64,000 nt of DNA from Batkoa obscura (taxonomy: Eukaryota; Entomophthoromycota; Entomophthoromycetes; Entomophthorales; Batkoaceae): assembly GCA_030770535.1 (NCBI GenBank), contig JASVEC010000012.1:186001-250000 (forward strand), in the 5' to 3' direction. This document shows, piece after piece, positions 26,413-40,103 of the stretch; positions within the stretch are counted from its first letter, which is position 1; each line of letters starts with the position of its first letter. Both the position numbers and the translations under genes were made by a program. The notes beneath the pieces are model-generated. The model saw only the letters and a program-made list of their open reading frames with translations. It was not told where the DNA came from and searched no databases.

Positions 26413-26749
26413 AGTTATAAACAAATTTTAACTTACAATGCTTTTAAGTGCCAAAGTTATTTTAATGACAATATTGATAATGAACGATTATTATATCATA
26501 GGGTAACTGATAATCAATCTTTATAATCTAAAATATTTTACTCTGAAAATAAATTATTTTTGCTTTGTTAGAAAGTGGCAAACAAATTTTTTTTTAGAAT
26601 AGTTTGTTAGATATTTATGTAAAAAAAGTAGAACATTTTGCAATCAAATGCCTCGGAATTTGACACCTTTTTTGCAGCATATCATTAAGAAATGCTTTAA
26701 ATCACTATAAAAGTTCTTTAAAATAAAATCTTCTGTTTGTTTGTTTATA

Positions 26750-27619
26750 ATGCTTACAATTTACAAAAAAAGAGTGCAAAAGGAGATAATTAAAGCATTC
26801 CAATGGAATTCAACTAGAAGTTTAACATCAAAATACAACAACCAAAATAAAGTTAGTTATGCACTCGACAATGGCACTGTTATTGCTGAAGTACAAAAAC
26901 AAGGAGATATTTACGTCATGAATCTTACAAACAAAGACAATCGATTAACACCAGCAACAATTCCTGTATTGATCCAAGCTATGGATGAAATTGAGCAAGA
27001 TTTTTTAGCAATACGCCAAGAAAATGTCAAAGCATCCAAACCTTTTACTGGTGCTGCCTTAGTCACCATAGGAAATGGTCATATTTATTCCAATGGTCTA
27101 GATTTTGAATTAATAATGTCAGGAAAAATAAGCACTACTGATTTCTTTGAAAACTACTATCATCAATTATGTTTGAGAGTACTGAATCTTCCTTTTGCAA
27201 CTGTAGCAGCCATTAATGGGCATGCATTTGCAGGTGGTATGATGTTAGCTTTATGTCATGATTATAAAGTGATGCGACAAGATCGTGGATTTTTATGTAT
27301 GCCAGAAATTGATTTACCTAGTGCTTTATCCCCTGGCATGATGTCAGTATTGAAAACTTCAGTTCCTAATAGTAAGGATTTGAGAGATTTAATTTTACAG
27401 GGTAAAAGGATAAGTGGGAAAGAAGCCCTTGATAAAGGCATTGTGGATGCTATTGAAGTGGAGAGTAAGGTACTTCAAAGTGCAATGGATATTGCTAATA
27501 AGTGGGCTGATAAAGTGGTTGGAAGTCAAGATATATATAAGCATTTACGTTTGGAAATGAAAAGCGATACAATTGAGTTACTTAAAAATGGCGGCTTAGG
27601 ATATATTCCTAACTTTTAA
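26750..27619 (+). CDS. enoyl-CoA hydratase/isomerase family protein (delta3-delta2-enoyl-CoA isomerase-like)
   Basis: Crotonase-fold protein likely to shift double bonds during fatty-acid oxidation. Intronless, 289 residues from the ATG at 26750 (upstream TTG not used). The basic, hydroxylated N-terminus (MLTIYKKRVQKEIIKAFQW) could be a mitochondrial leader. Family blocks are GAALVTIGNGHIYSNGLDFE (oxyanion region), VAAINGHAFAGGMMLALCHD, YKVMRQDRGFLCMPEIDLPS and LSPGMMSVLK, closest to the isomerase group, where an acidic residue in the MPEIDL position is catalytic. KRISGKEALDKGIVDAI follows. No C-terminal SKL-type peroxisomal signal is seen (ends GLGYIPNF). A degraded copy lies at 35583-36275. 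Confidence 0.88.
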   Translation: MLTIYKKRVQKEIIKAFQWNSTRSLTSKYNNQNKVSYALDNGTVIAEVQKQGDIYVMNLTNKDNRLTPATIPVLIQAMDEIEQDFLAIRQENVKASKPFTGAALVTIGNGHIYSNGLDFELIMSGKISTTDFFENYYHQLCLRVLNLPFATVAAINGHAFAGGMMLALCHDYKVMRQDRGFLCMPEIDLPSALSPGMMSVLKTSVPNSKDLRDLILQGKRISGKEALDKGIVDAIEVESKVLQSAMDIANKWADKVVGSQDIYKHLRLEMKSDTIELLKNGGLGYIPNF

Positions 27620-28448
27620 GCATGCTTTTGGAATAAAAGTTTAATGTCATATCTTTCTATTCTTATTTTAATTTAATTGTACTATAAATAAAAACACTTT
27701 TAAATTGTATACTGCTTGCTTTAAAGTCCTTAAATCTCCCCGCAGTTTTAGTAAATACTGGGAGTCAATTTCATACAATTGACCAACAACACATTCCTTA
27801 AAAAAAGTAATATGTGATATACAGGGACGTTTTTGTTCAAAGTTAGCACAAATTTCTCACTTTTTCGCTCCATAAAAAGTGAATAAATAAATGAAACAAA
27901 ATAACATCTTTATATTAATAGCTAGTTATAATATCTATATTACTAAATCACAAAACTAATTCCAATAACATTATTAATAAATATTAAGAGACATTGACTT
28001 CAACTTATACCTTTAAATTTCATCTTATTTTATTATTCTTTATTTTGTTTTGTTTTGTTAATTTTTTATGGCTAAATTTTAATACAAGTTTATTGTCACA
28101 TTGATTTAGCAATCAACAAGCTGCTTTTTACTTGTTCAGGGTTAGTCACCTTTCAATTTTTTATTAGTAATTTATCAGTCAACCAATATACTGTGTAAGA
28201 GTAAAAAGTATAAATCACGAACTTTTAAAGATGATTGTTCTTTTGGAGTTAACAGCAATATTTTATATTTGATTAAACCTAAAAGTATTCTCACTCACTA
28301 ATACATTGCTTACAATTTCTAATAAGAATGCTAGTGATGCGATATATTTACCATCTTATTAATTTAAGCACAATGATAGTAGATGATTAACCTAATAGGA
28401 GGGGAATAAATACTTACATGAGGATTTAATAATTTAAACAAAATAATA

Positions 28449-28548
28449 TGGTGATGTTTTTTATAGGTTCACTACTTTTTTCATTTTTTAAGCGCTATTG
28501 AGCGGAAAATATGTTAGTAAATCTTTTAAAGGAAAAAGGACATCCTTA
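28449..28548 (+). mobile_element. MITE copy 8 (diverged)
   Basis: Family core AAGCGCTATTGAGCGG is present, but both ends have drifted (TGGTGATG and CATCCTTA). TA flanks are kept. Confidence 0.8.
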
Positions 28549-29455
28549 TATGCTGTTTCAACTCCAATTAAATTATTCATTATAGAAAATAATTAATTAA
28601 GAAATTACTTTTGTTATTAGCCTTTTAACAAGCCCAATGGAGTAGTAATCACCTGACCTTGTTTATTAGTAAAACTTAGTTTTTGCAAGATGGATTTAAT
28701 TTTGTAAATGAATCATATTGATGTTAATTAAGAAATTTATTAGCTTTTAATATTAACTTGACCTTTATCTTTAATTCCTTGCTTTTGGAAATTTACTAGC
28801 ATATAAGCAATATAATAAAAGCAGTTGAAGTAGTGTTGTTATTTATTAATTAATAAATAAATTCAGACTATTTAAAAAAGTTTGAAAAAAGTCAAAATAT
28901 GATTTTCATAATTTAATTACATTATTATAATATTGGCTAAATAAATACTAAATTTAAATTTATATATATGAGGTGTGTGAAAGTTGATACTCGGTGGTAG
29001 GAGTTAAAAGCAGTTCTTGGTTGATTAACTTACCTTGAGTCGAACGGTCTTAGTTTATGTAACTAAGGTAGACTTAAATTAATAGTAATAATACGTAATA
29101 AGCTACGAACTATGCAAAACAGATAGAATAGACAATACTACTGTAAAATCTACCTAAGATATTGTCAGAAGGACTTAATGGCTTTATCAATGGTGCGATA
29201 TCAAGGAATAATTCAATTAAAAAGCATCGAGTTAGTATATTGAACAATCTCTTTTATACTCCAACTAGGTGGCTATATCTAAGGAACATGGCAACAATTG
29301 TTTCTTATTATCGTTATCAAGTATGTACATTAAAACGTGGACAATAAGTTCTTCGTGATCAGGTGGTAGCAATTCTTACAGCAAATATATATAAGGAACT
29401 GTGAATTGATTATTATATTATAATCAACCCTAGAGCTAATGAACCGATATTTCAC

Positions 29456-29550
29456 AGGGGTGTTTTTTTTACTTGATTACTTTTTCCATTTTTTAAGCAC
29501 TATTTAGGCCAAAAAATTGTTAGTAAAATTATTAAACAAAAAAATAACAT
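29456..29550 (+). mobile_element. MITE copy 9 (decayed right end)
   Basis: Starts AGGGGTG and keeps the core (TTTTTTAAGCACTATTTAGG). The right terminus no longer matches CATCCCCA, so this looks like one of the older copies. Confidence 0.75.
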
Positions 29551-29753
29551 GGTAATATTTATATTATTTATTGTATAATTTTTAATTATTGATATCATTT
29601 TTGCCTACTTTACTTAAAAGCCAGATTATTTTTAAAGTGTAATTCAGTGATTGTAATTATAAATTATTATCGCAAAATAATAGTTAAACTAAATATATTT
29701 GGTATTAAATAAAATAAATTATAAATAATAGTTTAAAGTACTTTTTTATATAT

Positions 29754-29851
29754 AGAGGTGTTTTTTTTTGGTTTCATCACTTTCCATTTTTTAAGCGCTA
29801 TTTAAGTGGAAAAATTACTAGTAAAATTCTTAAACAAAAAATACATCCCCA
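29754..29851 (+). mobile_element. MITE copy 10
   Basis: Nearly full-length with left end AGAGGTG, right end CATCCCCA and TA flanks. A few bases of the TTTTTCC stretch are missing. Confidence 0.85.
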
Positions 29852-29980
29852 TATGTTTTTAAAAAAAAATTTAATGCTTATTATATTAAAATTCTATTTA
29901 TAAAAGCTACTTATTAAATCAGTTTTATTATTTTGAGTAGAATTCAAATTCAAATTACACTTATTATTAAAAATGAGATA

Positions 29981-30081
29981 TGGGGGTGTTTTTTTTGGTT
30001 TGATTATTTTTTCCATTTTTTAAGCGCTATTTGAGTGGAAAGACTGTTAGTAAAATTTTTAAATAAAAAAATACATCCCCA
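29981..30081 (+). mobile_element. MITE copy 11
   Basis: Full-length 101-bp copy, TGGGGGTG to CATCCCCA, between TA dinucleotides. It is close to the family consensus. Confidence 0.9.
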
Positions 30082-30230
30082 TATGGATAAATCATACGAT
30101 TTTTATTATTTGGTGATAAATAGTATATTCACTCTTTTTTATTTCTTAAACGACTTTTAATTTTTAAAAAAAGAATTCTGAAAATTATTATGATTGTGAA
30201 GTTTTCTTGTTCCTTAAACATTTAAAGATA

Positions 30231-30332
30231 TGAAGATGTTTTTTTTTAGTTTCATTGCTTTTTCCATCTTTTAAGCAATATTTAAGCGGAAAGATTGTTA
30301 GTAAAATTCTTAAACAAAAAAATACATCCCCA
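30231..30332 (+). mobile_element. MITE copy 12
   Basis: Full-length, left end TGAAGATG, right end CATCCCCA, TA flanks. The central core has changed to AAGCAATATTTAAGCGG. Confidence 0.87.
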
Positions 30333-30755
30333 TATATTTAATCTATTTTACTATCAATTCGATTTGACTTAGGAACCTTTTTATAGAATCTTCAGGAAAT
30401 ATTTAATTACTAAATCTTTTAATCTCTATTTATCTTTATCATTAGATTTTATGAAGTATAGTTTCGAATTTCGTATATTTGTAATAGATGAACAATCTTT
30501 TATTGATAATACTATTAAAAGGATTATTATTTATCAATTAAATAATAATATAGAAAATTATAAGAATATAAACTATTTGTATTTTAGTTTTAAATATTTT
30601 CCTGGATATGTTTATAATATAATTAAATGATATGAAACATGATATTTTGATATAAATATTGTAAAAGATGATGCTAATTCACAATTAATTAACAAACAAT
30701 ATCCAGAAAAATGAAACTTATAAAGGATAGATTATAACTAAAATAATAATAATAA

Positions 30756-30786
<31 letters not shown>

Positions 30787-31121
30787 CTAATAATAAAACT
30801 AATAACATAATATTTAATAACTAAACAACCTCAATATTCACTTGATAAAACATGTTAAATCTTAACATACCAAATATAATTAAATTCACCGTTATATAAT
30901 AAGTTATTATTATTATTATTAAATCGTCACTTAATTAAATCATCTGCTTTAAAACCAATAAAATCTATTTTAAGAATATAATACTAAGTTTCATTTTGAA
31001 ATAATGCTCCTTTCTTTAGATGATGTCACCATCAAGTATAAAAACCTCATTTAAAGATTTTCAATAAAAAATTCAAATTCAAATAAAAAATTCAAGTTCA
31101 AATAAAAAATTCAAGTAAAAA

Positions 31122-32036
31122 ATGTCTGGTCAAGATCCTAATCAACAAGAACGTGGTTTATTCTCCAACCTCTATAATAAAGTAGCTGGTGTAAGTACTC
31201 AATCTACTACTTTTGACGGTAATTATGGTAATAACAACAATCAAAACCATAATAATAATAATCAAGGTTATCCACAACAAAATCAAAATCAAAATCAAAA
31301 TAATAATAATAATCAAGGTTATCCGCAACAAAATCAAAACAATAACCAAAATCAAGGTTATCCACAACAAAATCAAAATCAAGGTTATCCTCAAGGTCAA
31401 AACAATGGACCATATAATCCCAGTGCTGGTGCTAACCCACCTGCTGGACAACCTCAACCTCAATTTCCAGGTACCTGTGTCCCACCACCAAGTCATCAAG
31501 GAGGTGGTAACTGTGTAAATTATAATAGTATCATTGCTTTAAAGCATAATAATACTGGTAGATTTTTAAGCTCTATTAATCAAAATTATAATTCTGGTTC
31601 CAATCAACAACAAATTTATTGTAATCAATGGAATGTTAGTAATAATGAACGTTGGGAAGTATTACCTTCATTTCAAGGTGGAGGTAATGGACCAGTTCAA
31701 TATAATCAACGTATTAGATTAAGACATTGTGCTACTGGACGACAATTACATTCTCATGGTAATATTAATTCTCCTATTTCTCAATATCAAGAAGTTAGTG
31801 GTTATGGTAATCAAAATCAATCAGATAATAATGATGATTGGATATTAGAAAAATTTTCTTATAATGGGAATAAAGAAGGTGGTAATTGGAATGTCAATGA
31901 TGCTTTTTGTTTAAAACATGCTAATACTGGTCTTTATCTCTTTTCTCATGACCGTAATTTTAATAATGGTATTGAAGTTGCTTGTTATGGTAATGGTAAT
32001 GATGAAAATAACAAATGGCGTTTACAATTAGCTTAA
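31122..32036 (+). CDS. MIR-domain (beta-trefoil) protein with Asn/Gln-rich repeat region
   Basis: 304 residues, no introns, no signal peptide. Residues 1-30 (MSGQDPNQQERGLFSNLYNK...) are followed by a low-complexity region at about 35-95 with repeats of GYPQQNQNQ. After a Pro-rich linker with two Cys come MIR repeats at about 133-304: ALKHNNTGRFLSS, IRLRHCATGRQLHSHGN, YQEVSGYGNQNQSDNNDDW and CLKHANTGLYLFSHD. The HxxTGxxLxSH pattern and EVSGYG are typical of the MIR domain of protein O-mannosyltransferases and SDF2. Without membrane segments or leader, a cytosolic carbohydrate- or protein-binding role is only inferred. The upstream region has short direct repeats (AAAATTCAAGT-like) at about 31080-31118. 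Confidence 0.85.
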   Translation: MSGQDPNQQERGLFSNLYNKVAGVSTQSTTFDGNYGNNNNQNHNNNNQGYPQQNQNQNQNNNNNQGYPQQNQNNNQNQGYPQQNQNQGYPQGQNNGPYNPSAGANPPAGQPQPQFPGTCVPPPSHQGGGNCVNYNSIIALKHNNTGRFLSSINQNYNSGSNQQQIYCNQWNVSNNERWEVLPSFQGGGNGPVQYNQRIRLRHCATGRQLHSHGNINSPISQYQEVSGYGNQNQSDNNDDWILEKFSYNGNKEGGNWNVNDAFCLKHANTGLYLFSHDRNFNNGIEVACYGNGNDENNKWRLQLA

Positions 32037-32340
32037 TTTTATATTAATGTTAATTGTTAATGTTATTTATATCAAGTATTATTTGTTTATCTTAAACTGT
32101 TTTATTATTGAAATAAAGATAAGTTTATATATAAAAAAGATTATGTTATTTTTAAAATATATATATACATATACATATATATATATATTAATATTATTTA
32201 TTTAGCAAGAATAAGAATACAGCTAATTAAATTTGAAATTACAAATAATGAGTGAAACTAAACAACATCAACATCAACATCAACATCAAATGAAGTATAG
32301 CATTATAACAATCCTAATATTATATTATTATTATTACAAC
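32037..32340. other. short convergent spacer with simple repeats
   Basis: Contains a TA-rich run (about 32155-32190) and a (CAACAT)n stretch (about 32263-32288). No gene was seen. Confidence 0.7.
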
Positions 32341-35037
<2,697 letters not shown>

Positions 35038-35582
35038 GATAATTTTTGGTTTGGAATTTATAAAAGGAGTCAAGATATAAATCTTTTTATTTTTTACGTT
35101 TTTTTAAAAAAAGTTGATTATTTAAAAATAAGTTGTTTTATTGGCTGGAGTTTTTAAAATTTATTATTAGAGTTGAAGTTGGAGAATGTATTGATGTGGT
35201 TTATAATAGTGAAGTAAGAAAAAAATAGAATTGATTTAATCAAGAATAAGCTTTTATGAATTAAATAAAGGGTCTATAATAAAATAATATAATTTTATGG
35301 TTGATTATATTAATATATTAGCATATTAACAATATTTAAATATTAAACACTACACGGTTAATTTAATTTATTTATTGCTATTAAAATCACTATTATTTTA
35401 TTAAACCCATTATTATTAGTAACACTCATCAAACTTAGTAAAAATAAGTATAAGGGATAATATTAGCATAATGAGTTAAAGCCAATATTAAAGTTAGTAC
35501 CAAGCTTAAAAATAAAAATAAAAATAAAAATCAATGAAATTAAATTTCTACTATACAACTATATTTATTTCAAAAAACATAT
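35038..35582. other. intergenic, kinesin-13 upstream
   Basis: About 545 bp of AT-rich DNA that should hold the kinesin promoter. No gene recognised. Confidence 0.55.
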
Positions 35583-36275
35583 TTAAAATTTAGGAATATA
35601 TCCCAATCCATCACTTTTAAGTAACTCAAAAGTTTTGCATATCATTTCCAACCTTAAAAATTTATAAATCTCATTACTTTTCATTACTTTATTCTTCCAC
35701 CTATTACTAATCTCCATTACCCTTCCCAATACCTTACTCTTCATTTCAATACTATCCACAATACGTTTCTGGTATGTCTCTCCTCCACTCACCTTTTTAC
35801 CCTATAAAATCAAATCTACCAAGTTCTTTTTTATTAGGGACTGAAATTTTCAATACTGACATCATGCCAGGGGATAAAGCACTAGGTAAATCAATTTCTG
35901 GCATACGTAAAAACCCACGATCTTGTCGCATCACTTTATAATCATGACATAAAGCTAACATTATACCACCTGCAAATACATGCCCATTAATGGCTGCTAC
36001 AGTTGCAAAAGGAAGATTCAGTACTCTCAAACATAATTGATGATAGTAGTTTTCAAAGAAATCAGTAGTGCTTATTTTTCCTGACATTATCAATTCAAAA
36101 TCTAGACCATTGGAATAAATATGACCATTTCCTATGGTGACTAAGGCAGCACCAGTAAAAGGTTTGGATGTTTTGATATCTTCATGATGTAAATATCTCC
36201 TTGTTTTTGCACTTCAGCAATAACAGTGCCATTGTTGAGTACATAACTAACTTTACTTTGGTTATTGTATTTTGA
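35583..36275 (-). pseudogene. enoyl-CoA isomerase pseudogene
   Basis: Degraded copy of the gene at 26750-27619. The match starts near the KYNNQNKVSY codons, so the first 30 or so codons are missing. An internal deletion of roughly 110-120 bp follows DIY, removing the LTNKDNRLTPATIPVL region. The core VAAINGHVFAGGIMLALCHD is nearly unchanged. A frameshift near the PNKKEL codons (about 35815) separates the last third, where SGGETYQKRIVDSIE replaces SGKEALDKGIVDAIE. The 3' end GLGYIPKF is still visible. Divergence is clearly greater after the frameshift. Confidence 0.9.
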
Positions 36276-37735
36276 TATTATATTTTATGCTATATTATCT
36301 TGAAATGCTATAATTTATTTCTTTTTATACTGTTTTTCTGGATATTAAAAATATTGAAATTAAATAGATTTAATTTTTGAATAGATTTTATTCAATAATT
36401 CAAGAAAGTTATAATGTAGGATAAAAATTTTAAAAAGACTAGAAGTTATTATATTAGTGTCAGTGATTGTTATTAATTGTTTATAATCAAAATTTAAGTT
36501 TAATTGATATTGAATGTTTAATAAAGGAGATAATTGATAAAAGTAAAGTAAAATTGATGAGGGTTAGAAATTACATCTTATTTGATTTAAACTGATTGAT
36601 TATATAAAAATCAAATATTGAATAATAGTTTTTTTTAAGCCTTGAGCCACCTGAAAAGGCAAATGTCTTTATGAGTTAGAAATTAATAGGAATAAAGAAG
36701 TTAGGAGGTCATTGGGTATAGTGTCAACGCTTTCGGAGTTAGGTTCTAGTCATTTCATGGATAGATAAGTGATATTGACCCAAGCTATATTGAATGGAAT
36801 TATAAAATCATATTATTGTACTATCTATTGTAATTTTTATTTTTTTAAAAAGCTTTGATTTTATTTATTTTATTATAATAATGCAACAAACTATGAAAAT
36901 TACATCTTGACTTTTCTCGGAAACCTTCTTAAATAACTTAAACTTATTTACCGACTAACAAACAACAACACTGCTTCAACTGCTTCCACTGTGTTACCTA
37001 TGTGCTAGTGAGTTTACAAGAGTAAGGAATTAAAGACAAGAACCAAGTCGACGTTAAAAGCCAATGAACTCCCTAGTCAACATATGTATAGTTTCTCCCG
37101 CAAAGTCAAATACATCTTGGAAAAACTAGGTTTTGCTAATAGACAAGGTCAGCCAGTGTGTTACTTTGAGGGACTTTTTAAGAGGCTAATAATAAAGGTA
37201 ATTTTATAAAGAAGCAAAAAACTGTTCTTAATAAGAAATTAACTTTATTTAAAAATGTTTGAATTATGCATCTGAACCACAGCCTAAAGTACTAATAAGT
37301 TACAATTGTCTTCATCAGACAGTCATTAGCCTAGCGTCCTTGTATTAATCATCATAACACTCCTCTGGATTCACAAAAGCCTATGTCTCTGCGTCCCTTA
37401 TGTTATACAATAGCTCAATGTATTTAAACATACTTTGTTAATTCAGCTATAAGCAATTAAAGATTTTCCTATTTAAATCTTATATACAAGAGCATTATAA
37501 GATAAAATAGTTTTATCAATTTGTCGTTTTATACTTTTCCATTTACGCAATGTATTTGTTAGCCAATAAATTGCTAATAAAAAATTAAATGAGTGGCTAA
37601 TTTTGAACGAATAGAAAGCAGTTTATTGGTTGCTATGAAATCAATGAGACCATGAACTCCACGTTAATTTAGCTGAAAATAAAACTTCAAAAACTAATTT
37701 TTTAAAACAAACAAAACAAATAATAATAAAATAAG
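36276..37735. other. intergenic with one unexplained open stretch
   Basis: No MITE and no recognised gene. Bases 37012-37209 stay open for 65 codons on the plus strand (including SRKVKYILEKLGFANRQG) without a family match. This could be a relic exon or chance. Confidence 0.4.
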
Positions 37736-38127
37736 ATGGGATTTAATGGTATAATTTTAAGTCAAGGATTTTCCATATTTTTAAGTATCATTAGTGTACT
37801 TGGGGTTGTTTTTTTGGTAAGTTTATAAGGATTGATTATAGTCATTTAAAATACTAAATCATAATCCTTTTTTTTAAAACAAAATATAGTCCGTTGTTGG
37901 TCGATTACATGAAATTGGTTTCCCAGCGTTTACTGAAACTGTAAGTAGCTTCAATGATCCTAAAGCTGTTGCTCATTCTTGTTATGTCGCTGCTCTTATT
38001 TATGTTGGCGTTTTAATCTTTAGCGGTTTTCAAGTAAATGATTTTTGTTTATTAATCAAATAATTGCTAATCTGAAATTTAGGTTTTCCTTCACTCTCGT
38101 AAATCTCAAAATGCTTTGAGGTTATAA
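37736..38127 (+). CDS. V-type proton ATPase V0 subunit f (Ypr170w-b / RNASEK family)
   Basis: Small subunit of the membrane sector of the vacuolar proton pump. Three exons: 37736-37816, 37890-38033 and 38083-38127, in phase, giving 89 residues. Two hydrophobic segments (about 8-30 and 55-75) flank the short lumenal loop. Matching blocks to the yeast and animal proteins are a first helix ending VLGVVFLSVVGRLHE, then SFNDPKAVAHSCYVAALIYV and GFQVFLHSRKSQNALRL. The NDP...AVAH...Y.AALIYL pattern is characteristic. A GTAAGT inside exon 2 (after FTET) is read through as coding because VSSFNDP continues the family alignment. It converges on the phosducin-like gene. Confidence 0.85.
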
Positions 38128-38373
38128 ATCAAAGTTTTTTGCTTTAACTTTTTATTAAATAACTATATTTTTTATTATACTCTTTTTGTTTCATTATTAT
38201 CTTTTATAGATTATAGTAGGTTTTTAAATCTTGAACTTAATGGGTAAATATTTTGTTTAGTTAAACTGAGTTCAAGGAAAAGTAAAGGCAATTGAGCTGA
38301 ATCATGATGATCTAATATAAATGTAGAAAATAAAAAAGAAATCTCAATATAGAATTAGTCAAATATTAAAAGT

Positions 38374-39337
38374 TTATTCTTCAATTAGAAATTTATCCGA
38401 ACTAGATAAAACACCAAGTCTAAATAAATAAAAATTAATTCCAACTCAAATAAACAATTAAAGTTCTAGTCACCTTAACAGTACAGCTTCCGTATTTTGT
38501 AAATTAATATCCTTTGAATTAAATTCATCGATGAATCTTATTAAATTATGTTCCAATTGATTATTTCTATAAACTAATATACTTGGTAATACAATATCAT
38601 CAAATTTTGATGATGTTATACTTGCTTTAATTTCACAAAATTTAGCATAACCATACATTTTACTAAGTTGTACCAACACTTGATGTAACTGTTGACATTC
38701 TGAAATATGCTATTAAAAAAGAGATTAAATAAACAATAACAAAAATAAAATAAAACCCCTTACATTTTCATATAAATGTATAATGACTGGAACTTCTTTG
38801 TCAACATTGGAAATGTTATCATTGTAATTGAATAATTCTAATGTGAAAATTTGACCAAAGCTTTGTTTCATCTCTTTTTTTAAACTTTCAATCCTTTTTT
38901 GTTTATATAATTTAAAAAATTCTTCATCCTCAAGTTCTAAATCAAACTCATCAATTATGTTATTATTATTATTAATTGAATCAGCGTTGATATTGTTAGT
39001 TTGATTTAAACTTGAGCTCTCTTTTTGTTGTTGTATTTTTTTAAAATAACGATAATCGGCTATCACTCCTTTAGGTCCCGTCATATTCCCTTTTTCTCGA
39101 TAATTAATGTATTCTTGGACCTCCTAATTTTTTATTTAGTGATTTATTAAAAATATTAAAACTTACATCTTCTTTTCCAATTTGATTCTTTTTTTTGTTT
39201 TCAAATTCATCTAATTCATCGTAATCTTCTCTTTCTTCTTCCTTTTCATCCTCCCGTTGTCTCTCTTTTTCTTTATCATTTTCTCGATCTTCATCAATAA
39301 AATTTATTGTATTGATTATATTATCTAAATTGGACAT
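38374..39337 (-). CDS. phosducin-like protein (PhLP1 type)
   Basis: Co-chaperone of G-protein beta-gamma assembly with the CCT chaperonin, with a thioredoxin fold. Exons: 39337 to about 39167, the following one ending near 38760, 38711 to about 38471, and a short last exon ending at 38374. The N-terminal third is very acidic with Glu/Arg repeats. Blocks are GNMTGPKGVIADYRYFK (the classic TGPKGVI motif), EEFFKLYKQKRIESLKKEM, FGQIFTLE, VPVIIHLYEN, then YGYAKFCEIKAS and LPSILVYRNNQLEHNLIRF, ending LGVLSSSDKFLIEE. The last intron would use GTGACT as donor. If it is not spliced, the protein stops a few residues earlier at AVLLR. Confidence 0.9.
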
Positions 39338-40052
39338 TTGGAAATTTGAAAAATATAAGAAATGATTAAAGTTTTTATCAATTTTAAAATCTTGGCGATG
39401 TGACTTTAAAAGTTGGAATTTGAAATTTTAAAAGATTCCTAAAAATAATTGTAATTCAAGTATGAAAAAAACAAACGGGTTTTTATTTAATAGATATACC
39501 GAACCATAAAGTAATATAGAAGCAATAGTTAAACGACTCGGCCTTTGTCTCCTCTCTATCAACCTTAAATTGGTTGATGTTGTTAGATAAAATACTTGGA
39601 GGTCTTGTGACTCACCCAATACTATAGAAAACCATTAAGTAACATAAAACCCTACAATAGAAGTTTTTAATAGAAAATAAAGTTTATAGCTATACTATAA
39701 GACAATATAATACAACAAAGATGACAGTGAATTAATGAATGTTTAGATGCTTTGTAGTGAAGAACTTACGACAATGTAGACGAGATTACAAAAGATCCAA
39801 AACCACATTAGATTGTGATATTATAGATACTGCCAATAAAAGGATTAAAGTGTGGAAGCATAAGACTAACAACTAGCTATACAGTTATGATAGAAGTAAA
39901 AGATCCATTAATTTGCATATTATTTATAGTGTAACACTAACAATAATAATTATTCATAAAGGATTATATTAGAAATACTGACTTTATGATGTCCATACAA
40001 TATATAATTATGAAACAAATCGGTAAAACTCTAATAATTTTTCTAGAACAAT
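39338..40052. other. intergenic, phosducin-like gene to left Hsp20 arm
   Basis: About 715 bp with no supported gene. A 63-codon minus frame at 39428-39619 has no family pattern. Confidence 0.5.
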
Positions 40053-40103
40053 TTTATTTAAATAGGATTAACAAAGGCAAACAAACTCATAGGCAGAGGT
40101 ATC

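Larger units (their letters stand above)
27620..31121. other. gene-poor, MITE-rich stretch
   Basis: 3.5 kb holding five MITE copies (8-12), four of them within 900 bp. A slightly less AT-rich patch at 28970-29400 has no recognisable RNA or protein signature. A short (AAT)n run lies near 30744-30790. Confidence 0.6.

Noticed and set aside
28970-29400. Less AT-rich patch with CTTAGTTTATGTAACTAAGG
   Set aside because: Considered as rRNA or other RNA fragment, but no conserved rRNA block, tRNA fold or protein family could be matched.
31158-31518. Several alternative frames over the MIR-domain gene
   Set aside because: They are other-frame readings of its Asn/Gln-rich repeats (poly-Ile, Tyr or Asp runs), as expected from low-complexity DNA.
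36715-36775. tRNA-like patch with GGTTCTAGTC resembling a B box
   Set aside because: The bases on either side of the putative T-loop do not pair and no acceptor stem could be drawn.
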